From NCBI RefSeq assembly GCF_036246005.1, contig NZ_CP109171.1, positions 2,220,001-2,284,000 on the forward strand: a stretch of 64,000 nucleotides of DNA. The letters run 5' to 3'. The notes beneath the pieces were generated by a model. The model worked only from the letters and a program-made list of their open reading frames with translations, searched no databases and was not told the origin of the DNA. Shown piece after piece: positions 1-9,400 of the stretch. The DNA is from Streptomyces sp. NBC_01723. GTDB lineage: Bacteria > Actinomycetota > Actinomycetes > Streptomycetales > Streptomycetaceae. Position 1 is the first letter of the stretch. Every line of letters begins with the position of its first letter. Both the position numbers and the translations under genes were made by a program.

Positions 1-362
1 TAGACGTCGCCGTTGCAGTTCATCCAGGCCTGGTTGTGGTCGCCGCCGACCGGGGGGTTCACGGGGTAGCTGACCTTCTTGGTGACGTGGTTGCGGGCCA
101 GGTCCCCGTCCCAGGTCTTCACCCCGTCCTTGCCGGTGACGAACTTGCCGGAGTTCTTGCCGTCGGACGCGGTGTCGTCGGAGGAGTCGTCGGACTGTCC
201 CCGGACCAGGAAGACGCCGCCGACGACGAGACCGGCGACCACCACGGTGCTGACCGCGATCGTGAGGATCCGGTTCCGGCGCTCACGCGCCTCCTCGGCA
301 CGCCGCATCTCGGCTATGCGGGCCTGTCGCGCCGTGTTGCTGTTCTTCTTCGCGGAACCCAT
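1..362 (-). CDS. DUF3105-type membrane-anchored protein (3' end cut by window)
   Basis: The gene reads leftward off the window, so only the first 120 residues are seen. They hold a lysine/arginine-rich cytoplasmic stretch (residues 1-31), one hydrophobic segment (about 32-53, VVVAGLVVGGVFLV) and then a polar Ser/Asp linker. The last visible residues, PPVGGDHNQAWMNC, match the conserved opening of the DUF3105 domain (PPxGGxHxxxWxxC). The protein is therefore expected to be anchored in the membrane with the domain outside. Function of the family is unknown. Start chosen at the ATG after GAAGGG (reverse strand). It is divergent from glnA2, with about 290 bases between them. Confidence 0.8.
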   Translation of the reverse strand, partial: MGSAKKNSNTARQARIAEMRRAEEARERRNRILTIAVSTVVVAGLVVGGVFLVRGQSDDSSDDTASDGKNSGKFVTGKDGVKTWDGDLARNHVTKKVSYPVNPPVGGDHNQAWMNCNGDV

Positions 363-460
363 GGGGTGCAGCCCTTCTGGGAAGTCTTCTGCCATCGAGC
401 GGGGTGGCCGGGTCCGCTGATCGTAAGCGTGGAAGGCCGCTCCTTCGTAGCTAGATCACA

Positions 461-481
461 GGATCCGTCCCGGGCGGATCC
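461..481. promoter_or_regulatory. Inverted repeat between the DUF3105 gene and glnA2
   Basis: GGATCCG and CGGATCC face each other across a 7-base centre. The repeat lies in the divergent intergenic region (363-654), which holds no gene. It is a candidate operator for one or both genes; the protein that would bind is unknown. Confidence 0.3.
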
Positions 482-654
482 CCGGAATGGCCCGATCGAA
501 CAGGTGGCCTCTACGCTGCGGTCATGGGGTGGGCCGGCCAAGCGGGGCCCGCAACGCATTCGAAACGGCGCTGTGGTGTGATGCACAGGTGCCCGACCGC
601 CTCCCGCCGTACGCGAGACAGGCGGCCTGACCAGCGAGGATGGGGAAGCGGAAG

Positions 655-2016
655 ATGGACAAGCAGCAGGAGTTCGTGATCCGGACGCTGGAGGAGCGCG
701 ACATCCGGTTCGTACGCCTTTGGTTCACGGACGTGCTGGGCTTCCTCAAGTCCGTCGCCGTGGCCCCCGCGGAGCTGGAGCAGGCCTTCGACGAGGGCAT
801 CGGCTTCGACGGCTCGGCCATCGAGGGCTTCGCCCGCGTGTACGAGTCCGACATGATCGCCAAGCCCGACCCGTCGACCTTCCAGGTCCTGCCCTGGCGC
901 GCGGAGGCCCCCGGCACGGCCCGCATGTTCTGCGACATCCTCATGCCGGACGGCTCCCCGTCCTTCGCGGACCCGCGCTACGTCCTCAAGCGCGCCCTGG
1001 CCCGCACCTCCGATCTGGGCTTCACCTTCTACACCCACCCGGAGATCGAGTTCTTCCTGCTGAAGGACAAGCCGGTCGACGGCTCGATCCCCACCCCCGC
1101 CGACAACTCCGGCTACTTCGACCACACCCCGCAGAACATCGGCATGGACTTCCGGCGCCAGGCGATCACGATGCTGGAGTCGATGGGCATCTCGGTGGAG
1201 TTCTCGCACCACGAGGGCGCGCCGGGCCAGCAGGAGATCGACCTGCGCTACGCGGACGCGCTCTCGACGGCGGACAACATCATGACGTTCCGCCTGGTCA
1301 TGAAGCAGGTCGCGCTGGAGCAGGGCCTCCAGGCCACCTTCATGCCGAAGCCGTTCTCGGAGTACCCGGGCTCGGGCATGCACTCGCACCTTTCGTTGTT
1401 CGAAGGCGACCGCAACGCGTTCTACGAGTCCGGCGCGGAGTACCAGCTCTCCAAGGTCGGCCGCTCGTTCATCGCGGGCCTGCTGCGGCACGCGGCCGAG
1501 ATCTCGGCGGTCACCAACCAGTGGGTGAACTCGTACAAGCGCATCTGGGGCGGCTCCGAGCGCACGGCCGGCGCGGGCGGCGAGGCCCCGTCCTACATCT
1601 GCTGGGGCCACAACAACCGCTCCGCGCTGGTCCGCGTCCCCATGTACAAGCCCGGCAAGACCGGCTCGGCCCGCGTCGAGGTCCGCTCCATCGACTCCGG
1701 CGCCAACCCGTACCTCACCTACGCCGTCCTGCTGGCCGCCGGCCTCAAGGGCATCGAGGAGGGCTACGAACTCCCGCCGGGCGCGGAGGACGACGTCTGG
1801 GCCCTCTCCGACTCGGAACGCCGGGCCCTGGGCATCGAGCCCCTCCCCCAGAACCTCGGCGAGGCCCTCGCCCTGATGGAACGCAGCGACCTGGTCGCCG
1901 AGACGCTCGGCGAACACGTCTTCGACTTCTTCCTGCGCAACAAGCGGCAGGAGTGGGAGGAGTACCGGTCGCAGGTGACGGCGTTCGAGCTGCGGAAGTC
2001 TTTGCCGGTGCTGTAG
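655..2016 (+). CDS. glnA2: Glutamine synthetase family protein GlnA2 (gamma-glutamylpolyamine synthetase type)
   Basis: A 453-residue glutamine synthetase type I fold protein. Near the N terminus is the beta-grasp segment (FTDVLGFLKS, FDGSAIEGF). The catalytic domain shows the ATP/metal motifs EIEFFL, HHEGAPGQQEID, PGSGMHSHLS and the NRSALVRVP/EVRSIDSGANPYL region. The adenylylation-loop tyrosine motif of true GlnA is not obvious. Sequence and neighbours match what I recall of S. coelicolor SCO2241, reported as a gamma-glutamylpolyamine synthetase that lets the cell use and tolerate polyamines; substrate here is therefore inference. I prefer the ATG at 655 (MDKQQEF), which gives the family length; an ATG at 640 is in frame but has its AGG too close. 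The C-terminal end is duplicated in part at 10831-10887. Confidence 0.9.
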   Translation: MDKQQEFVIRTLEERDIRFVRLWFTDVLGFLKSVAVAPAELEQAFDEGIGFDGSAIEGFARVYESDMIAKPDPSTFQVLPWRAEAPGTARMFCDILMPDGSPSFADPRYVLKRALARTSDLGFTFYTHPEIEFFLLKDKPVDGSIPTPADNSGYFDHTPQNIGMDFRRQAITMLESMGISVEFSHHEGAPGQQEIDLRYADALSTADNIMTFRLVMKQVALEQGLQATFMPKPFSEYPGSGMHSHLSLFEGDRNAFYESGAEYQLSKVGRSFIAGLLRHAAEISAVTNQWVNSYKRIWGGSERTAGAGGEAPSYICWGHNNRSALVRVPMYKPGKTGSARVEVRSIDSGANPYLTYAVLLAAGLKGIEEGYELPPGAEDDVWALSDSERRALGIEPLPQNLGEALALMERSDLVAETLGEHVFDFFLRNKRQEWEEYRSQVTAFELRKSLPVL

Positions 2017-2019
2017 GGG

Positions 2020-2042
2020 CCGGGGGCCGGACGGCCCCCCGG
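2020..2042. terminator. GC hairpin between convergent glnA2 and the DUF3592-like gene
   Basis: CCGGGGGCC and GGCCCCCCGG flank a 4-base loop directly after the glnA2 stop and before the stop of the leftward gene. It is placed to stop transcription from both sides. There is no T-tract, as is common in Streptomyces. Confidence 0.45.
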
Positions 2043-2043
2043 T

Positions 2044-2952
2044 TCAGTCGTGGGGGACTTCCTCGATCACCGTCTCTGCGAACCGCCACGAGCCCCGATT
2101 TCCCAGCGCCTCTGCGCGCAGCCCCATCTCCCAGGCGATCCGGGCCGCCCGCTGCTGCGGGACATCGGGGTACTCCTCGGGCTGGACCTTGATGTAGCCG
2201 CGCCGGTCGACGGGTTGGGTGCGCAGCACTTCGCGCAGTTTCTGCTCCTGCTCGTCCGGCGTGGTGGAGTCGCCGGTGACGCGCTTGTACGCCTTGCCCG
2301 TGCCGACCGGGCGCTTCCGCTCCTCCCTCCGGCTCGCGGCGTCCGATCCGCGCCATGTCATCCACCCGACTGCGCCGAGCGCAGCCAGGCCGGCCGCCCC
2401 CGCGCCGAGCAGCTCACCGGTGGCGTCCGCCTGCCCTGGCGTCCGGGGGCGGAGTGCTCCTTCCGGATCCGCGAGCACGGTCAGTTCCTGGCCGACGTCG
2501 TAGAGGTCGGTCGTCGTCTCCAGCTCCGGCCCGGGCACGCGGGAGCCGTCCTCGCGCCGCAGCTCATAGTGGGAGTGGCGGGCCTTGCGACCCTGAGCCG
2601 GGTCGAGCCGCTCCTTCACCACCGTGGCCGTGACCTCCTCGCCACGTTGTTGCAGCGTGAGGTCGTCGCGCCCCAGGTCGAAGACGTACACCGACACCAC
2701 GGAGGTGAGCACGACGAACAGCGCCGCGTATGTGCCCGACTCCCGAGCACCGAGTCTCCGGATCAGTGCGACGAGCAGCAGCCCGTGCACGACCCACAGA
2801 GCGATCTCAACGAAGGGCCCGGTTCCGTCGACGAGGAGGAACATCGCCGCGATCACGGCGATCGTGTAACAACCGATACCGATCGCGAGCAGGACGGGAT
2901 ACTTCATGCGCCTCCCGCGGGCCTCGTCCCTTGCCTGCCCGACGCTGATCAT
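2044..2952 (-). CDS. Four-TM membrane protein of unknown function, last gene of the WXG/T7SS-like operon
   Basis: 302 residues. Three hydrophobic helices lie near the N terminus (about 18-41, 46-64, 74-91). A soluble beta-rich stretch follows (about 95-175, with TATVVKERLDP and YDVGQELTVL, reminiscent of DUF3592-like proteins), then a fourth helix at about 181-200 and a charged C-terminal tail of about 100 residues. The start ATG overlaps the stop of the gene before it (ATGA), so translation is probably coupled; an internal Met at residue 16 is the alternative start. It could be an accessory or immunity protein for the upstream WXG-type product, but nothing in the sequence proves this. It lies inside the island bounded by the duplicated glnA2 tail. 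Confidence 0.75.
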   Translation of the reverse strand: MISVGQARDEARGRRMKYPVLLAIGIGCYTIAVIAAMFLLVDGTGPFVEIALWVVHGLLLVALIRRLGARESGTYAALFVVLTSVVSVYVFDLGRDDLTLQQRGEEVTATVVKERLDPAQGRKARHSHYELRREDGSRVPGPELETTTDLYDVGQELTVLADPEGALRPRTPGQADATGELLGAGAAGLAALGAVGWMTWRGSDAASRREERKRPVGTGKAYKRVTGDSTTPDEQEQKLREVLRTQPVDRRGYIKVQPEEYPDVPQQRAARIAWEMGLRAEALGNRGSWRFAETVIEEVPHD

Positions 2953-3692
2953 GCTCGTTGCTCCGTTCCTCCGGCGTCCTGGACTTCGGCCTTCACGGCA
3001 TTCTCCACACCCGGTTCCTCGTCCGAGATCGACTTCATGATGCCGCCGAGCACTTCGAGGTATTCGGTCCAGTGCTCACGGTCCTCGGTCATGAAGACGA
3101 ACAGGACCGACCCGGGCCCGGCCTTCAGCGGAACGCTGAGCTGCACCTGCCGCATTGTGGCGGGTACGGAATCCTCCTGCCCGAAAAGTGCACCGGGGAT
3201 TTCCAGGTCCAGGTCCCGGATGCACAGGGCGGCCATGCCGTACGGGAGCATCACCATTCCCACCTCGGCGTCCGGATGCAGCTCACGCCATTGAACAGCC
3301 GTGCGCTTCGCCGAGCCGCGTCGGTCCTGGAAGTCGGGGCCCGTCTCCGGCCGCTCGACCATCACGCAGAGGGTGCCCTGCGAAAGCTGGTCGTCAGACA
3401 TGCGCAACAGACAACTGGATACGTGAGCGGCGCCCGCCTCGATCATCATCTGGAAGATGTACTCGCTCGAGACGACGAGGCTGAATTTCTGCTCCGGCGG
3501 CACCGAGGGGAACAGTACGTCGGCCGCCTCCGCCATGCGCACGACGCGCGCCTCCGGATCCTCCTGGAGGTCGAACTCCACGAAGCCCGGTGGCCGCACG
3601 AACCAGAAGTCGGGAGTCTCGTCGAGGGATGCAAAGGGCGTCGCGGCCGCCTCCGGTGCCGAGGCGGGTATGGGGTCGGGAGAGGAAGCCAT
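2949..3692 (-). CDS. Hypothetical 247-residue cytoplasmic protein, operon partner of a T7SS-type protein
   Basis: No signal peptide or membrane helix is seen. The N terminus is Pro/Ala/Ser rich (residues 1-25). The rest is a mixed alpha/beta protein with FWFVRPPGFVEFDL near the start and MVMLPYGMAALCIRDLDL in the middle. Its start overlaps the stop of the preceding gene by one base (TGATG) and its stop overlaps the next start (ATGA), so it belongs to one tightly coupled operon. The composition recalls the small partner proteins encoded after WXG-type secreted proteins in actinobacteria (chaperone or immunity role), but I do not recognise a named family. Confidence 0.7.
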   Translation of the reverse strand: MASSPDPIPASAPEAAATPFASLDETPDFWFVRPPGFVEFDLQEDPEARVVRMAEAADVLFPSVPPEQKFSLVVSSEYIFQMMIEAGAAHVSSCLLRMSDDQLSQGTLCVMVERPETGPDFQDRRGSAKRTAVQWRELHPDAEVGMVMLPYGMAALCIRDLDLEIPGALFGQEDSVPATMRQVQLSVPLKAGPGSVLFVFMTEDREHWTEYLEVLGGIMKSISDEEPGVENAVKAEVQDAGGTEQRA

Positions 3693-5008
3693 CAGTCCGT
3701 CAGCTCCCAAGCGCCCAGCCCTACGGCGCTGCCGACGGCGACGAGGCCGCCGAACTTGCCGCCGCCGGCACCCGTGGCGATGTTGGCAACTCCGGTGCCC
3801 CAAGTGGCGGCGTCGTAACGGCCAGTGCTCGTCTGGTAGGCATTGATCGCGGTAGGTGCCGTCCACGCGAGCTGTGCGGCTGCCTGAATGCCCTCCGTCG
3901 CGGTGAGAGCGGTGCCACGCGACACACCCAGCTTGGCAGCCGCCGCCATCACGGGCTTGTCGATCACGGCGGCAACCGGATCGGCCGCCTTCATGGCGTT
4001 CTTCGCCACGGAGCTTCCTGTCTTGATGCCGACCTTGGCCCCGTTGACGAGGCCACCTGCTCCGCGCCCCGCCTTCAATCCGGCCATGACACCCGCCTTG
4101 GCCGCGCCAACACCGGGAATCATGCCGAGCGCGTCGCCGCCCAGGGTGAGCCAGTTCCCGATGTTCGGGCCGGTGGGCGGGAAAAGTCCGTCCGCGCCGT
4201 AGGACGCCGCGTGCGCGAACAACGCCACGGCGCTGAGCCCGATCGCCAGCGGCGCGAGGACGGGGCAGAAGATGGCCACCACGCCAATGACCGAGGCGGC
4301 GACCGTGATCCAGTCGGCGTGGCTTTTCACCCACTCGCCGATGTCGGTCAGTAGTTCGCCCACTTGACCGGGCAGGTCGGCGATGGCTCTGCCAAGATCC
4401 GCGATGGCGTCCCCGAGCTTGTCCCACATGCCGGGCTCGTCGGGGGCGATGTCCATGGCGTTCTTGAGCCGGTCAGCTATGTCCTTGCCGTATTCACGGT
4501 AGTTTGCGGCCATCCGGCGGCCTTTGCGGCGGAGTTCCTCCAGCTCGAGCTTCTTGGCGTTCACTGCGCGGTCGGCGTCCTGGACCTTGTCCTCGTGGTC
4601 CTGGGTGTCCTTCTTCTCGTCGTCGGCGTTCTTGAGCTTATCGGCCTTCGTGTGCGCCTTGCCGAGCTGCTCGTCTACCTCGGCCGCCTGCGCCTCCAGC
4701 CCTACCGCGTCCCCCTGCTTGTCTTCCATGTACGCCGCCCAGTCCTCCAAGGCGGTCGCGGCGGCGCTGAACGAGTCACGGGCGTCGTCCATGCGGGGAC
4801 GGAATTCGTCGTCGAACTTCTCCCGGAACGTTTCCGCCGCCTTCCCCTTCCAGTCGCCCACGCCGGTTCCGTGCAGCACATCGGATATCTCTACGAGTGC
4901 CTTCGCCGTCCTGCGCACTGTCTTGGCCACGTCATCGGCGACCGTGTGGTCGCCGGGGCAGGGCACGAATCCGAGTGCCGGAAAGTCCTCTGGTGTCGCC
5001 GCGGCCAC
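3692..5008 (-). CDS. Putative T7SS-secreted WXG-domain protein with hydrophobic C-terminal half
   Basis: 438 residues from the GTG at 5008, which lies 2 bases after the stop of the upstream gene. Residues about 20-110 are helical and carry the WXG turn (W53-K-G55 in GDWKGKAAETF), the signature of ESX/type VII substrates. Residues about 112-200 are charged coiled coil rich in Lys, Glu and Asp. Residues about 245-285 are strongly hydrophobic (WITVAASVIGVVAIFCPVL) and the remaining C terminus is Gly/Ala rich with further hydrophobic stretches. This layout is that of putative T7SS-secreted proteins of Streptomyces. A defined toxin domain is not visible; a membrane-acting effector is one possibility. 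No ESX secretion genes are in the window. Confidence 0.75.
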   Translation of the reverse strand: MAAATPEDFPALGFVPCPGDHTVADDVAKTVRRTAKALVEISDVLHGTGVGDWKGKAAETFREKFDDEFRPRMDDARDSFSAAATALEDWAAYMEDKQGDAVGLEAQAAEVDEQLGKAHTKADKLKNADDEKKDTQDHEDKVQDADRAVNAKKLELEELRRKGRRMAANYREYGKDIADRLKNAMDIAPDEPGMWDKLGDAIADLGRAIADLPGQVGELLTDIGEWVKSHADWITVAASVIGVVAIFCPVLAPLAIGLSAVALFAHAASYGADGLFPPTGPNIGNWLTLGGDALGMIPGVGAAKAGVMAGLKAGRGAGGLVNGAKVGIKTGSSVAKNAMKAADPVAAVIDKPVMAAAAKLGVSRGTALTATEGIQAAAQLAWTAPTAINAYQTSTGRYDAATWGTGVANIATGAGGGKFGGLVAVGSAVGLGAWELTD

Positions 5009-5010
5009 GA

Positions 5011-5316
5011 TTACTTGCCGCCCTTCTTGCCCTGGCTCTTGTGCGCCTCGGCGAGCTCGTGGTCCAACGCCTCGAAGGATTCCTTCACCGTGAGCAGCGC
5101 CTTGGACGCCTTTTCGGAGAACTTGGTCAGTTGCTTGATCCCGTACGACCACTCATCACCGAAGTCGTCCATGCGCCTTGCGAGTTCCGGCACCCCCATG
5201 GCATCACCGGTAACCTGCTCCATCTCACGGCCCGGCTTCTTCATCAGGAGCGCTATGTGGTCCATATTGTGTCGCACCCGCATCAGCACTTCGTAGTCCG
5301 CCGACAGATCGCTCAC
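5011..5316 (-). CDS. Small WXG100-like helical protein, first gene of the operon
   Basis: About 101 residues, starting at GTG 5316 behind a G-rich ribosome site. It is entirely helical by composition (YEVLMRVRHNMDHIALLMKK, then ARRMDDFGDEWSYGIKQLTK), with a Trp-containing turn in the middle (DEWSYG) where WXG100 proteins carry W-x-G. The C terminus is basic (KSQGKKGGK). Small WXG100-like proteins usually pair with a larger partner for type VII export, and the next gene, two bases away, encodes such a protein. The exact W-x-G is not perfect, so membership in the family is likely but not certain. Confidence 0.7.
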   Translation of the reverse strand: MSDLSADYEVLMRVRHNMDHIALLMKKPGREMEQVTGDAMGVPELARRMDDFGDEWSYGIKQLTKFSEKASKALLTVKESFEALDHELAEAHKSQGKKGGK

Positions 5317-5900
5317 CGTGCCCCCGTTCCCGTTCGGTTGGTGTCCCCCCAGCCCCGACCTCCTCGCGGGGACGGATGGATCAAGCCCTTCGACGGTATC
5401 CAAGGGGTTCACGTGACACCATGCCGGGGCCAGTCGGGACAGCGGCCCGGCTTCCCGTCGGAGTGGGAACGCTCAGCGAGCGGGGCGGGAGTCGCCGGCG
5501 TCCAGGAGGACCGAGGCGTAGAAATGCCTGAGCGTTCCGAGCGGTCTTCGCGCCACGCGGTCAGAAGGCCGCTTTCAGCTCCGACGAGGGCGCCACGGTG
5601 GCCGACCGCGCGATCCCGATAGAGCGGGATGCCCTGGTGCGTCTCCGGTCAATGAGGACGCCCCGTCGGTTGAAGGCGCTCCGGGCGGCCTGAGAGCACC
5701 CTGCCGGTGGTAGGCCACCCTTGGGGTCGGCGAACCAGGCCAGGACAGCCTTGCTGGGTCATGGGCATGGGTAACGGGACACCAACACACCACGCCGGTC
5801 GCCCCTGTGACTCCCGATGCAGAGCCCGATAGTCTCTGCCTCACCTCACGAGCCACCCAACTCAGTTATTCGGAGGCTCAGTTCCCGATCGAGGAGCGTC
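5317..5900. other. 584-base divergent intergenic region
   Basis: It lies between the leftward WXG operon and the rightward Trypco1 gene and must contain both promoters. No open frame in it shows convincing composition or motif content. I could not fix a -35/-10 pair or an operator with confidence. Confidence 0.5.
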
Positions 5901-6329
5901 ATGCCGCTGTCTGAAGGCCAGGCCCTGTACGCAGTCGAAGTGCCGCTGGGGAGCGACGGCGAGGTCGTACGAGTGCAGGTGAACGACCGCGGAGAGGACG
6001 TCGTGCGCGTCGGACGTGGCAGCCGTGCCATCACCCGGGCCGAGCAGTCCCTGGAACAGATGCTGGATGTCGTACGGCCGGTCGCGGACGCATTCGTCGG
6101 CCGCTGCCGTGGCATGCTCCGGTCGCCTGACGAGGCGACCCTGGAATTCGGCATGTCGCTCTCGGCCGACGCGAAGGTCCTCATCGCGGGCTCCTCTGCG
6201 GAGGCCAACTTCTCCGTCAGCCTCACCTGGCACAGCAGCCCCGCCGGTCCGGACGCCGTGCCGGAAACCGAGCCCGGCCCGGATGCCGCGAGCCGAGTCC
6301 CGGAGGGCCACCCCGCCTCCAGCGGCTGA
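5901..6329 (+). CDS. Trypco1 (trypsin-co-occurring) domain protein, CU044_2847 type
   Basis: 142 residues from the ATG at 5901. The first 110 residues form one beta-rich domain (YAVEVPLG, VVRVQVND, then a helix EQSLEQMLDVVRPVADAFV, and a closing strand set LEFGMSLSADAKVLIAGSS). This matches the small Trypco1 domain, named because it is encoded beside trypsin-like protease fusions. The C-terminal 30 residues are a Pro/Glu-rich tail. The neighbour 77 bases downstream, transcribed the same way, is exactly such a protease-NTPase fusion. Trypco domains are thought to be the target or adaptor component in NTP-dependent conflict systems; that role is inference from published gene-neighbourhood work, not shown here. 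Confidence 0.8.
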   Translation: MPLSEGQALYAVEVPLGSDGEVVRVQVNDRGEDVVRVGRGSRAITRAEQSLEQMLDVVRPVADAFVGRCRGMLRSPDEATLEFGMSLSADAKVLIAGSSAEANFSVSLTWHSSPAGPDAVPETEPGPDAASRVPEGHPASSG

Positions 6330-6406
6330 GTCGCGCGGGTCAGGCCGGGATCGGCCTGCGCACTGCCAGCACCCTCCTGCTCTCTCTACCGCTCCGAGGA
6401 GGCCCG

Positions 6407-9400
6407 GTGTACGACCAGGACGAATCCGGCCGAACCGCGTTTGGGGCCGGGCACGGTGAACACGAGGACGCCGACACCATCCTCGCCGCCGGGACGGTCC
6501 GCCTCCGTGACCTGCACGGCGACTCTGCCGGGACCGGATTCCTTGTCGGCGACGGGCTGGTCCTCACCTGCGCCCATGTGGTGTGCGACGCGCTCGGGAA
6601 GCCCCGCGACACCGAGGTGCTTGCGGGCGCCCGTGTCACGTTTGATCTGCCGCTCCTCGCAGGGGCGGGAGTCCCGGGGCAGGGCATCGAAGCGGAGGTG
6701 GCGCACTGGATACCGATCCGGGAGGACCGGGGCGGTGATGTGGCCGTGCTTCGAGTACTCTCACCGGCACCGGAGGCGAGGCCGCTGCCCACCAGCCCGT
6801 CCCGGCGCCTGTGGGAACACGGGTCCCGCATCGTCGGCTTCACCGGGGCCTCCGACCGGCCCGTGTGGCAGCGGGGCAGTCTCCTCGGCCCTGCTGGGAA
6901 GGGCTGGGTACAGCTGTCCCGGGCCGACGGTCAGACGGTCCGTGTCACCGGCGGTTTCAGCGGCAGCCCGGTCTGGGACAACGCTCTCGGCGCCGTCGTC
7001 GGCATGATCGTGGCCGCGGAGCCGGCACGCGACGACCAGCAGGCGTACATGTTGCATCTCGGGGCGCTCGCCGACGAGATCCCCGCTCTCGCCGACGCGC
7101 TCTTGGCCCCGACGCCCTTCCGTGGCCTGGAGCCCTTCCGCGAGGAGGACGCCGACGTCTTCTTCGGCCGCGAGGAGGACACGGAGACCGTGGTCACCGC
7201 CCTGCGCGGTGACCGTGCAGCGGTGACGTTGTGCGGCCCCTCGGGGTGCGGCAAGTCCTCCCTCGCCCTCGCGGGGGTGGCGCCCGTGATGCGCCGCGCC
7301 GGCCACGAGGTGGTGATCATCCACTGCGGCCGCACCTCCCGTCCGATGGATGCCCTGGCGGTCGAACTCCTCGAACTGGGACGCCAGAAACGGTTCGGGC
7401 CGCCGCGCGCCACCGGCCTCGAGCGGGTCGTCACCTGGCTGACCGGGGCAGGCCTCGCGGACACCGTCCACCGGCTCACCGGCACTGCCACCACAGACCT
7501 CCTCGTCGTACTGGACCAGGCCGAAGCTCTGCTCGACCTGCCCGAGGAGGCCCTCACGGCCCTCTTGTCGGTGCTGTTCCCCGCCCGGCGCACCGCCGGA
7601 ATGCGGGTGCTGCTCACCTTGCGCGCCGACTTCATTGACGCCGCCCTCAGCCACGAGCACCTCGGACCGGTGCTGAAACGGGGAGCCGTCCTGCCGCTGA
7701 CCCCGATGACCCGGGAGCAGCTCCAGGCAGTCATCACCCGCCCCGTGGACCGCGTCCCCGGTGTCTCCTACGAACCGGGGCTGGCCCGCCGCATCCTCGA
7801 GGACGCCGGCAGTGAGCCCGGCGCCCTCCCCCTGCTCTCCTTCGTCCTGCGGCACCTGTGGGAGGAACAGTCGGGCGGCCGACTGAGGGTCGAGGCGTAC
7901 GAGAGGGCCGGCGGCGTATCCGGCGCACTGCGCAGGCACGCGGAGGAGGCTTGGCGGAAATACGTACCGTCCGTGTCCGGGACCGGCTCCCCAGACGCCG
8001 CAGACTCCCCGGAGGCCCCTGACCCCACGGAAACCACCAGGCACGCGCGACGGCTCCTCGCCGGACTGGTGCGAGTGGTGCCGGGAAGCGGCGCACCCGC
8101 ACTGCGGCGGGTGCTGACCCGTGCGGAGGCCGGCGAGCAGCGCTGGCACCTGGCCGTGTTGTTCGCCGGGAAGGACGAACGTCTGCTGGTGCTCCACGGC
8201 GGGGCCGGAGTGCCGGAGAGTGTGGAACTCGCCCATGAGGCCCTCATCACGGCCTGGCCGACTCTGTCCGAAGTGGTGCGCGAGGACCGTGACTTTCTTG
8301 CCGCGCGGACGGAGTTGCAGCACGACCGGGAACGCTGGGAGAGAGAAGGCTGTACCGACGAGCTCCTGCCACGAGGTGCCCATCTCGCCTCTCTCGAGAG
8401 CCGTCTTGCGGGACGCACCGACGAACTGACGGCGGCTGAGACCGACTTTCTCGGCGTCGCGGACCGGCAACGCCGCGTGTTGGAACAACTGCACCGTGCC
8501 CGGCAGAGGCGCCTCCGATGGGCATGGGTGGCCGGCAGCCTCGCTATGGTGCTCATCGCCGCCTTGAGCGTGTTCTTCGTCCAGGCGTCCCGGGTGAGCA
8601 AGGAGCGGGCGGCGGAAGGCCGGTCCAGGACGCTGGCCGTCCAGGCGGACGAGCTGGCCAAGACGAATCCTGCCCAGGCCGCTCTGACCGCGATAGCGGG
8701 ATATGACACCTCCCCGACGCAGGAGGCCCGCAACGCGTTGATGCGACGGTACTCGGAGATGATGAAGGCAAGTTGGGTCCTGTCCGGACTGGATTCCGAC
8801 ATCGAACAGGCGAGTATGAGCGCGGACGGCAAGGTGACCCTGGTGACCACCGTGGGCGGTCGCGCGACCTTGTTCCTCCGCTCCGACGACGGACGGGTGC
8901 GACAGGAGAACCTGCGGCTGGGCCAAAAGGTCCGCAACCCTCAGGTGAGCGGCGACGGCCGGAGAATCGCCTACTTGCGCGAAGCCGACGTGCTCCTCGC
9001 CTGGCACGAGGTGACCACCTCCGGGAAGCGCCTGGTAGGCACGGCTCACCTGCTCCGGCACGCACAGGCACGGGACAAGGACGGCTCCATCCTCGCGGTC
9101 AAAAGTTCCCGGTTCTCTCCCGACTCGCGGTTCCTGGTGGAAGCCTCCCAGGTGACCGAAGGACTGCCCCTCCTGGTCTGGGATCTCTCCAGCGGTCGTC
9201 CTCACGAAGTGCCGGGGGGCATCACCGACGTGCGCTGGATCTGGTTCGGTGCGGACAGCGGAACCCTGGTCGCGTGGAAGGGTCTCAAATTCGAATTGGG
9301 AGGGGGAGAGCGCTCCTCTCTGCTGGCTATTGATGTCGCCACCGGGTCCGTCCGTGAATTGGCCCATGATTTCTACTCCATTCCCGAGGTGTCCTGGGAC

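Noticed and set aside
511..1917. Long leftward open frame opposite glnA2
   Set aside because: It is a shadow of glnA2; its translation is Arg/Gly/Val-rich with no family motif.
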